Positions 55,107 to 64,000 of a stretch of 64,000 nucleotides of DNA are shown here, piece after piece. Under the pieces are notes generated by a model. The model was not told the origin of the DNA. It saw nothing but the letters and a program-made list of their open reading frames with translations, and did no database searches. Both the position numbers and the translations under genes were made by a program. Origin of the DNA: Azolla caroliniana (taxonomy: Eukaryota; Polypodiophyta); NCBI GenBank assembly GCA_043228905.1, contig JBHGNT010000020.1, positions 11,160,001-11,224,000 of the forward strand. Direction: 5' to 3'. The first letter of the stretch is position 1; the number at the start of each line of letters is the position of its first letter.

Positions 55107-57207
55107 CGACCTTCACCGCTGAAGGTCTCGCGGTTGCACTCATGGTTCGGTCACACCGTTAGAAATTGGACGGAGTGCCGCCCATCTTGGCTCTTCACTC
55201 GGGCATACGTCGAACCATTATCCAGCACCTTTGTCTCCATGTGTCCCGCCGTGATGTATGGTTCGTCGAGGATCACTGGGTGCGAGGATGTCTCCTGCAC
55301 GAAGAAGTGGTGATCAATCTCGACATCGCTGATCTTTACTCGTACATTTGGGCAGGCCCCGTGTAGTTCCTTTGTGGCGCGCGTCGTTGCTCGTATTTTC
55401 ACCCATGCTTGGTGTTGATTGGTCACTTACCCTTCTTGTAGAAGTCCATGGACATCAGGTTGATCTTTGAACCGTGGTCTACCAACGCCACCACCGGCTC
55501 CTGGACGTCTCCGATCCGAACGAGGGACTTCGTAGTAGCTCTAGCCCAATGTAGCCTCGAATAGTGGCTTTCCGCCAACTCGTCCTCCAAGGCCATATCT
55601 TCCAGGTGCGTCGTTCGCACCTACACTGGCTTCTCCGGCTCCAGTTCGGTCGAAAGTCGTTTCCGCTTCACCAAGTCCACAATGAGGTTGTGGAACTCCT
55701 TCTTGGCGATCCCGAGCACTTCCCTTAATAACAGCTCCACCTTGTTGTCAAGGATTTGTTCCTCCAGGACCTTTCGTAGATCCATCGTCCTTTCTATCTT
55801 GGTGCTCAGTCGGTAACCGGCCTTCTTTGTCTTGTCTGGTGCGTCGGTGGTATCGGCACCATTCTGCTTCGACCCGAACCGGGTCTCGTACCATTGTGAG
55901 GGTCCGGCCCCTCCGGCTTTTCCCGCACGCTTGTCCTCTACCAAAACCTCGTAGTTCTGGCACACGGCTTCCACGAAGCCAGTCTTTTCCTCGACCGGGT
56001 CGCTCCACCTGGTGACCTCCCGGACCCGTCTTTCCGCACGGTCTGCTTCCTCCTTCCTCAACCGCACGTCGGCGAGGCCTTCTAGCACCAACGGCCAGAA
56101 CCCGGAGTTCTTCGTCTTCCGGCCTTCGTCACTCCTGACCCGGATTCCTACCGACGCCGAGTAGTGGATGGTCTACGCATGGCGCGCCGTCGCTTCTTCC
56201 ATCAGCCTTTTCATTCCTCCTCGTCCGATATTCAGCTCCAGGGCTCTCCGGGTCTCGCTAGTGTGCATTCGCCCGTTCCATAGGTACACCACGTTAGCCC
56301 TTATCGCTTCTGCGAAGTCCACGCAGTCCTTCCAGATGTGACCGACTGCGTCACACCACAAGCACCAATGCCCATCCGGAGGCCTCCGGTCGCGAAACTG
56401 CTCGTCGCCGTCCCTCCTTGCCTGTGCAATCTGGAGGTCTTATACCATCTGCATCAGCTCTTCTAGAGCCGCTCATCCGGACGGGCCCTTGACCACGTTG
56501 GTCAAAGTCAAGCCTGTCTCAAGCCAATCCTAGGTTTCCTCCCTTCCCGCCAGCGGGGGTCCCTCGAGCTTTCATGCTACAACCGCTCCTGCCCCCAATG
56601 AGCCCTTGTCGACCCACTCACGCCATTTGTCAAAATGGCCACAGACTCTCTTTACCACGACCCAGTCAACCGTTAGCCCATCATCCGTCTCCAATAGGAG
56701 ACCCACCTGATCTCGATCCCGCGCATCCACGGATTTGACAAACAACAAGACGCGGCTCGTGTCCAGCACTACTCTGTCCAATGCCGAGAGCCGTGCGAAG
56801 CATTCTTCAAACTCCCGGAGAAGCGTCGACGCATTCATCCCCTTTCCAAGGGTCTCCACCCAATCCATGAAGTCCCGCTTTGATAACCGAAGCGCGTCAT
56901 CAAGCCCATACTTCTCAAGGAGCTGACCTTCGAATTCTTCCCAGGTCCGGCACTCAACCTGCACCTCAAGCACCTCCGCGTGGATGCCCGGCATTGCCAC
57001 CCGAGGGAATCCGGCCAGCCGCCTATCCTCCGGAATGTCCCTCATTACCATTTCGGCTCGGTAGGCCTCTAGATAGCTCGTGGCGTCCTTCCCACCGAAC
57101 CGGCCTATTGTACCAACAATCGCTTCGAGGGCGCATGTGCCCTCACGCGCACTCACTATCCGATCAACGGCAGAAGCCATGGCTTCAACAAGCTCCGATC
57201 CCCTCAT
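55107..57207 (-). pseudogene. G4 gag-protease remnant
   Basis: 57207-56572 is the gag N-terminal part, starting ATG (MRGSELVEAMASAVDRIV) and including RLAGFPRVAMPGIHAEVLE. A frame change follows. The knuckle CX2CX4HX4C (MWCDAVGHIWKDC) is at about 56365-56320. 56091-55621 is the charged spacer. 55620-55423 holds the protease motif VALVDHGSKINLMS. 55426-55151 is its C-terminal part. It matches G3 in order and length. Several stops and small indels. Confidence 0.9.
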
Positions 57208-57235
57208 CTTTTGATTCCTCTACTGCCTTGTTTCA

Positions 57236-57255
57236 TGTCGGGTTTACCAAATTAA
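57236..57255 (-). promoter_or_regulatory. G4 primer binding site
   Basis: Minus-strand TGGTAAACCCGACATGAA, a few bases after the 5' LTR end. It differs from the G3 site by transitions only. Primer tRNA not recognised. Confidence 0.6.
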
Positions 57256-57902
57256 TGTTGTGTTATTCTGCACGCACAGGAGAAACCAAGGCGAGACTGC
57301 GAGGGCCCTGAACCGGGGAATAACCGAACAGAGGGAGGAGCGACACAAAACCATGGCCGAGCCGCGCACACAAATACACAGAGAACTCACAACGAAGATC
57401 GAACAATGAATAAGGCAAATATATATTTATGATCAAGATTACAACCGGCTAGCCGGTGAGCGTCAACGCTCTAACACCAACTCACACAACGCACACGGAC
57501 AATGCGAGATGGAGCCTTTGCTGAAGCACTCGGGCTTTCCACGAAGCAGAGGCAGCCTCCCAAAACCTGTAGAGAACGATGAAAGACAGAGGAGAAGAGC
57601 TTGGTCCCAGTCCGACAGCACTTCGTCCTTCACAACGTGATCCCTTCTCTGTCTTCTTCCCTTCCCTTTTATAGGCCGCCGGTAGGGACCGTTACACCCT
57701 GGTCACATCACCTTTATTTTCTGTCCCTTCGAACAGAGATACGCATCGATTCCTAGACAATAAATCTTCCCTACCTAGTATGTTTACATCAGCCGACCTA
57801 TCCCCAATTATGTACTCCTCATCAATACTTGTGCCCGCGTGTAAGGGCTAGTTCACGCTCTCTATTCACTGATTCCTCCTAGGGACGGTTTTCTCCACGA
57901 CA
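57256..57902 (-). repeat. G4 5' LTR (647 bp)
   Basis: Starts (element sense) TGTCGTGGAGAAAACCGTCC and ends CAGAATAACACAACA. TATA box CCTATAAAAGGG on the minus strand near 57670. It has no insertion, so it shows the pre-S1 state. Confidence 0.93.
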
Positions 57903-57906
57903 CCGT

Positions 57907-59565
57907 CGTGCTCGGATCGAGCTACCGAACCTCAACAGGGTCTTGGTCAAGGTTTACCGCGAATTGGAGAAAGCAACTTGCGTTGCCAAAGACATGGCAG
58001 TCAGCAGCAGACAAGCACGCAAACAGGCCAAAACGGCTACCGACTTGTGGTAGGATTCGAAGAGCCGACTCACTGATCTGGGACAACGGCTCAAAGAATC
58101 CGGGCCAACCAATCTTCTCACCCTACCAACCCCTTCTTCCAATCATGTGGATGTGTGCACACAGACCGAAGACACAACCGACTCGGTGTCGGACACGGAG
58201 ACGGTCAAGGACCCAACACCCAATTCCAAGGAGGATATTGTGGCGCAATCGACAATGGCCGAGAAAGCAAAAGAGCATTATGAAGCGGCTAAAGAAGAAG
58301 CTGACCAACTCTGTGCGCAGGCAGCAAAACACAATGTAGAACTCCAACAATTGTTCGACGGACAGACGGCTCAGCTTCAAGAGACGGAAAGGAAAGTCGT
58401 CGCATCTCTCAAGGCCGCTCATGACCTCGCCACAGCAAAAATAGCCGAAGTTGAGGAAGGGCATCAATGGGCATACAACCGACAATCTGAAGAACTCCTA
58501 ACTCTACAAAACAAACTCTCAAAACTTCATATCCGCTCCAGTCAGCACCTTCAAATGTTAGACGTAGTTGAGCAGGAGAAACATACATTGTCAGAGTCCC
58601 TCCACCAATTGCAAATCTCCAGGACGCTCGAACTCGAACAGCAGTGGGATCAATATATGCAAGAGTTAGCCGATAATTCGGATCGCCTCCTCTGACGCTA
58701 CGACCTACATACGAAGGAAAATGAGAAAAAGCTCGTCGAAGTTGTCGTATCGTGCAAGATCCTCAAAGCCAAGCTCGAACGGAACATCACGACGACTAAA
58801 GAAGAACTCGACACCCTCCATGCCAAATATGAAATGGGCGAAACCAAAGTGAAGGCACTAGTGGCAAAGCATCTGCTGAAGCTGAATCAAAAAGTTGAAG
58901 AAGCACTCGCTCGTGGATGGAATGAATGGGTACCTCAAGCAGCCGAGTTACACGTCTTCCGAGCATATGCCAAAAATCAGAAAAAAGAGGGTCGTGGTTT
59001 TTACAAGATGGACGAGAATAGCATTCAGATCCTTCGTGAAGACCTCACCGAGAAATTCCAAGCCCTGGCCCGCACACACACCACGGCCATCAGGAATCTC
59101 CTCAAAGAATTTAACAATAATCAACTATTGCTCACGATTGAAACAGAAGGCTATCTGAACGCCTCCAAGCTAAGAAAGAAGTTGAAGCCGCAACACAGGC
59201 CTTAACAGGCCACATGACTGAAGAAGCAGTCCAGCAGCAGAACGAAGACGCAGCGTAGCCTAGGGGCTGACAGAAGAAGAGGGGAGGTGCCTGAGCCAAA
59301 AAGGGAACAAGTGGTTGAACAGACCATAGAGACAAAGCAGGAGGAAGGGGCTATGGAAGCCACAGCGGAAATTATAGACCAATAACTCTATTTGTCGGTT
59401 GATTTCCACGTGGAAGATCCAGAACATGAGGAAGCACCTCAAGAGACAGCAGAGCAAACCGAAGCCCAGGAGAACACGGAGCAAAGGGTCAATTTGACGG
59501 TTGATCTCAAACCAAGGGAGTCAGAGGAATCGGAGGGCATTAGATCAATTTTGGAAGAAGAATGA
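57907..59565 (+). pseudogene. Coiled-coil accessory ORF, copy 3, 3' part (G5)
   Basis: Continues from 48870 after G4: RARIELPNLNRVLVKVYREL, EKATCVAKDMAVSSRQARK, a TAG at about 58051, then TQTEDTTDSVSD and long coiled coil (58255-58900; EHYEAAKEEADQL, LLTLQNKLSKLHI). Next is WNEWVPQAAELHVF and KKEGRGFYKMDENSIQILRE (58915-59050), then an acidic Glu/Gln/Thr-rich tail (59200-59565) ending SILEEE and TGA. Stops at about 58693 and 59203 and a frame change near 59200 break it. It aligns with copy 1 along its length, making this the most complete copy. Confidence 0.78.
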
Positions 59566-60200
59566 GTGTACAATAGTAATTTTCGGCTCTTTTCTCCATT
59601 TCGTCGATTTTTTTAAGCAAATGTTTTGGGTTCGACGTGCAAGGCACTATCCCACGACCGTGCCAGGTATTATCTATGGGAAAAAAGGGCATGAGGTGTG
59701 AAACGAATCTAAAGAGACGAGTAGGGCAAGTAAGTAAAAAAAGGAATCAACCGAGCACTCACGGTCGAGGAAGGTAGAACGAAATATATGCAACTAAGTA
59801 TGAAGGTTGTGAATTAGGGGAAGTAGTTGTAGTGCACCAAGGAGAAAAGAGGTTATATAAATCGTGGAATAGTAGAAGAAAAAAGGAGAGCAAATATATA
59901 TATGCCTATGTTATGATATAAGAGAGTGTCACTGTGACATGTATAATCGGCATGTGTTGTCTTGTAATCGATTTTATTTCGTAATCAACAAACATACTTA
60001 TTGGGTCACCCCTGTGTTTGTTTCCGTAATCTGTATTGTCATTTCGGCTATTCTTAAGTCATAAGTAAATTACCGATTGTGGCCGGTTATCGTGTAACTG
60101 ATGGGCCTACTCCGCCCTATCGTAACCTCCTACATAACCACGACCCCTTGACCCGATTACTCAAGGGGGAAGTAATCGAAGGTGGATCCCCGTGAAGGAG
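59566..60200 (+). repeat. G5 3' untranslated region and putative 3' LTR
   Basis: After the ORF stop: conserved block GCAAGGCACTATCCCACGAC then CGTGCC (59638-59663), CTATGGGAAAAAAGGG purine run, candidate LTR start TGTGAAACG near 59697, GAGGAAGGTAGAA (59769), TATA box GGTTATATAAATC near 59863. The order is the same as after copy 1. The end is not defined; a small hairpin (CCCCTTGA and TCAAGGGG, 60144-60168) lies near the likely border. Confidence 0.5.
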
Positions 60201-61634
60201 ATAACAATGGGGGCATAGTAGATTTGGATATGTTCCATCAATAGAGAACAAAAGAAACTCAAAAGAGTAAATCTCTGAGGTTATTTTAATACCTCTAAGT
60301 CTTTGGCAAGATGGTTCACATGGACAATATGAAATCTAAGAAACAAGGCAATATGTTCAAGTGGTGAAGAGTGATTTAATGGGGGTGGTTGTAAATTTTT
60401 GTACCGAGAGCAAAGGAAAACATGAGTTTGAAAATTAAAAATGCAAGGTATCTTTCTATAAGCAACAAAAACATTTAACCAAACACTTGCTCTTGCGTTC
60501 GGAAACGATGAAAATCCTTATGAAAATTATAATGATCCCAATTCCAATGAGGTTCGTATAGAGTGGGGAAATGGAATTGAGAGGTAATTCCATGTGTGCC
60601 AAAAATATACTAATACCTACAACCCAATGTCCACAAAGTCTCCCCTTCAGATTGTGTGATATAAAATTTATGGGTTATAATTTATTTATCGATTAAAGTG
60701 CATTAAAAATAAACAGTATGCGCAAAACTTTCATGAATGTCCATACTATGGAAGATTCCCCATGGATATCTACATATTCGCAAAGCCTAGGCTTTGGTAT
60801 GTCAACTCTAAATAAAATTATTGACTCTTTTGAGACGAAATTATGTGTGTAACTTGCGTACTTATCTTGATGCAAAAACTAACAAATGAGGTATGTCACA
60901 AGTGCAATTGTTCAAAGTATTGAATATTCATGCACAACTTCTAGCCACAAATTTTGAATGTATCACATTTTCAGTATGTTGAATTGCATGTTCATTTTGT
61001 CTTCCATGCATGCTTTGAGAACATTCAACGTTGAAGCAAAACCCTAACTTCCAATAATAATACAGAGAACATCGTGGGTACTTCAATGTTTGAATCTTTC
61101 AATGTTCTTCTACCTACCATACGAGTGTGATAATAGCAATGCCAAAACTAAGGAATCTCTTAGGTTTTCTATTACTAGTTACCTAATTATTGTCCTTGTA
61201 AGTCGATGGTAGAAAAATTTGAAATGCTAATGAGATCACTATTATCATGAAACTCCTTCAATTTTACAACTTTTACATGGACGTAGGATTTTTGATTATT
61301 CACTATTTGATCAAATCATATTTCAATCCATATTGCGATCTTTTATAGATAATGAACCCACTTGTTTTTTGCTTTTCTAAGCCACATTTTATGCCTCATT
61401 TTAAAGCATTGATAAGTTATTTATGGGTGTGGAGTGGAGTGTGTTTTATTTAATTGTGAGATGAGTGGCTATTATCACATATGAGGAAAACAATGTCATC
61501 CTATAGTGATTATGGTGGGCTATTATTGTATGGATCTAGTTTCACAAAATATGTGAAAGTCTCTCCTTTCCAGATCCTCCAATATCGTAACATTTTCGAC
61601 ATAGAAGGAGCCACCCACATGCTGAGCTACAGAG

Positions 61635-61672
61635 TTGCCCACTATCATACTATTCACGGTGATAGTGGGCAA
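61635..61672. repeat. 13-bp perfect inverted repeat (hairpin)
   Basis: Arms TTGCCCACTATCA and TGATAGTGGGCAA around a 12-base loop. Might fold in RNA; could also be a small relic of an inverted-repeat element. Confidence 0.8.
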
Positions 61673-62527
61673 GTGTCATTAAAAAGTGATTAAGAGACAA
61701 TATTGAACACTACAAGTTTCATTGCGTGAGAGCATGCCTAGATCTTCAAGGGATTAGTAGTCTATGTGCACATAAGATCACTAGTTCGTAGCATGAGAGA
61801 AAAGCCATTTACCAAATTGCCTTAAGATTGAGTCAAGGTTCTTCATTAGCATTAAATTGCTCTAAACTAGGGAGAGTTAAAGCGTTTTTGCACATGGAAT
61901 TGATGCAAACACATGCATATTCATAATCACAACTAATGATATGATTTAATATGATTGTTCGCTCCTCCAAGGCCTTTGAAAATGTCACAAGTCTATATAT
62001 TAGTAACTTTATGAAGTGCTCATCCAAAAGAAAATATATGCCATAATTTATATGGTTTATGCACAATTATATGATCTGCAATGTAGGTTCCTAGCTAGTA
62101 GCGATTAACAAGGATGAATCTTATGGTTTCAAATAAATGGGACATCCAAAATATATGCAATATGCACCAATTATTTTATGCTTTCACAAATTCAAAGTCC
62201 CCCTCAATATTGAGCTACATTAATATTTTATTTAATAGTTTGAATTTGATTCACTTTTTTATATATAATGTAAATAATTAAAATAACTTCATCTTGCAAG
62301 CATCATTGCTCAATGTTTATCAATGTTGGTATAAATTGTGATTAGTAAGAAGAGAAGGACCTCTTGGGTCATTCTTGATCACTTTGTTTAAAAAATGTTT
62401 CTAGGTGATTCTATGAAATTTTATTTGTTGACTATCTAGAGTGAAGTCAGTCGAATGGCTCAACTAAATCCTACATCCTTCAAAATATTTAATTTTACAC
62501 TAGCGTGCAAAGCTTATGACTTGACCA

Positions 62528-62937
62528 ATGTTCCTATGATCCATTTACGTTAAATCTATATAAGAAATTGGATTATGGCATTATATGATCATTTTAAGAA
62601 TGATTTTGATAGATTCAGAGCGAGAAAGTTCTTTTGTCCATAATAATACAATAAAGACTTGAAAAAATACAAGACGGTAGTTACAAGCGTTACGCAATCG
62701 ATTTTGGGAAGGATTCATGCACAACGTATCACAGGGACAAATGCACCTACTTCAATGATCCATTTATGTTTAAGCTATATAAGAAATTTGATTATGCATT
62801 TTGCAATCATCTTAAGTATGACTTTCAAAGATTTAGAGTTGCAAAGTTATTTTGTCCATAGTACTATGATAAAGACTTGGACAAATACAAGAGAGTAATC
62901 ACTAGTGTTACGCAATCATTTTGGGAACGATAAGTGT
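62528..62937 (+). repeat. Diverged tandem duplication, about 227-bp period
   Basis: Two units (62528-62714 and 62755-62937) share ATGATCCATTTA, CTATATAAGAAATT, TTTTGTCCATA and GTTACGCAATC. In one frame both read as degraded coding (DFDRFRARKFFCP, stop, YNKDLKKYKTVVTSVTQS against DFQRFRVAKLFCP, stop, YYDKDLDKYKRVITSVTQS), sharing the stop after FCP. No family recognised. Confidence 0.7.
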
Positions 62938-64000
62938 GCAATATTGGGTAGTCAAGGAGAATGTAATATCTCACGACATACATGTTGAAATATCATCTTC
63001 ATATAATAATGTGTGTCGGTTTACATTTGTTTTTTCCCGTATTGGATTACATCCTCTTTCTATAACAAGTTACGAAAAAAATACAAGGCATTTTTTGTAA
63101 TATGATGTGGATTTATGAAAAATATCTTATATTCTGAGCAATTAAAAGAAATTTTAGAATGTTAATGGACTATCAAGTTAGAAATTTTCCACTCCGCGAA
63201 TTATACAAACAACTGGTATCATCCATGGATAAGCTTTGGCTTCTCAAGTCCATCATTAACTAGTTCTTAGACACTTTTTCATATGTTTGAACAAATCCTA
63301 CATGATTGAACCATATAAAATTATTTCCCCTAACATTATGGTGTTATGCATCTAGTTATTGTAACTCAAGAGTTAGAAATCCTCCCTTGGACAACACCAA
63401 TGGAAGACAGAGTTCAGTACATAATAAGCAAAAGCAAACCAAAAATGGACTAGAGAGGAATTGGAGTTATAAAACGATGTGACTTTGAGAAAAGGAAATG
63501 ATGTGCAGGTAAACATGAAAACCAACCTATTTTGTATTAGCTATTTTCCTTTACAATTTCAAAAACTTAACATTTCGCACCCTAAGGAATATTCTTTTGT
63601 CACGTAGGATTTTTTGAATACCTTTTCATTATTAAGGTTTTTTTTAAGCTTCAAATATCATTAGTTTTGTTAGTCAGCAATTTACGTTACAAAGTAGCTC
63701 CTAAAGTTCCGAATATTTCACCGATTATTGTGTGGCCCCACCATGAATCTTAGTGATAATCTAGAATCATTGGTTCTTCATATTATTGTAAACCAATAAA
63801 AAAAACTTTATCAACAATTGGCAGCCATGCATGCAATTTGCATTCGCACTACAAATACTTTTTTTACCTATTTTCTTGTTATGTAAATGCTTCAAAATAA
63901 GCATCTACAAGGAGGGATATAATACTAGATGTAAAGTTTAAATTCATTGAGCTTGGAGTCTGGACATTGATGATGCTTGAGTGAGTTTTTGTGCTTTCAG

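Larger units (their letters stand above)
48871..57902 (-). mobile_element. G4: degraded relative of G3, inserted in the coiled-coil ORF
   Basis: Minus-strand gypsy element with LTRs 57256-57902 (5', 647 bp) and 48871-50568 (3', about 649 bp once S1 is removed). TSD CCGT lies at 48867-48870 and 57903-57906. Removing it restores the target frame (KTR joined to RARIELPN). The primer site and polypurine tract match G3. Gag, protease and pol are present but carry many stops and frameshifts, and two solo LTRs (S1, S2) lie within it. Clearly older than G3. Confidence 0.93.
60201..64000. other. AT-rich region without a recognisable gene
   Basis: No ORF with a known domain on either strand. It contains a perfect inverted repeat (61635-61672) and a diverged tandem repeat (62528-62937), listed separately. 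The rest shows nothing I can support; probably old mobile DNA or intergenic sequence. Confidence 0.5.

Overview
This is plant nuclear DNA made almost entirely of retrotransposons. The basis is Ty1/copia and Ty3/gypsy gag-pol genes, polypurine tracts, plant-style LTRs, an initiator-Met-type primer site, a chromodomain-tailed integrase, a LINE fragment and AT-rich filler. I recognise no ordinary host gene. The GC-rich gypsy family is unlike the usual flowering-plant gypsy lineages, so a non-seed land plant (bryophyte, lycophyte or fern) is my guess, at low confidence. Element names below (A, C1-C3, G1-G5, solo LTRs S1 and S2) are labels invented for this window.

Layout. 1-4250: remnant A (+), a gypsy RT/RNase H piece fused by deletion to a long coiled-coil reading frame, then an LTR-like tail. 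4459-9590: decayed gypsy G1 (-). 9592-11245: copia remnant C1 (LTR plus RT piece). 11246-34790: copia C3, split by two insertions. The first is copia C2 (11478-16800, TSD GACAG). The second is chromovirus G2 (16891-32204, (-), TSD AGAAC). G2 has a duplicated leader, and the second leader copy was hit by G3 (23865-31167, TSD ACGT), the youngest and most intact element. 34788-37030: antisense integrase piece, LTR-like stretch and a second coiled-coil ORF copy. 37047-37613: LINE fragment. 37614-43990: AT-rich DNA with a dispersed duplication, a solo LTR and microsatellites. 43996-45853: antisense copia integrase fragment with a tandem duplication, then a copia 3' end. 45854-59565: gypsy G5 (+), integrase followed by the third and most complete coiled-coil ORF. 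That ORF is cut in two by G4 (48871-57902, (-)), a relative of G3, which in turn holds two solo LTRs (S1, S2). 59566-64000: LTR-like tail of G5, then AT-rich DNA without a recognisable gene.

Most interesting signals: (1) a conserved long coiled-coil ORF lying downstream of pol in a gypsy lineage, seen three times; (2) the G3/G4/S1/S2 family, which shares TGTCGTG...CGACA ends, makes 4-bp duplications with a central CG, has an RT with the block FLDDIPIKGC, and keeps a UUUUUAG stop/frameshift junction between gag-protease and pol; (3) the two solo LTRs carry tRNA-like Pol III box A and box B sequences; (4) the G2 leader has a five-copy stem-loop array and a near-perfect palindrome at a duplication junction. 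Removing each insertion with one TSD copy restores a continuous reading frame or leader in the target. All judgements are by eye; no alignment or database search was run.
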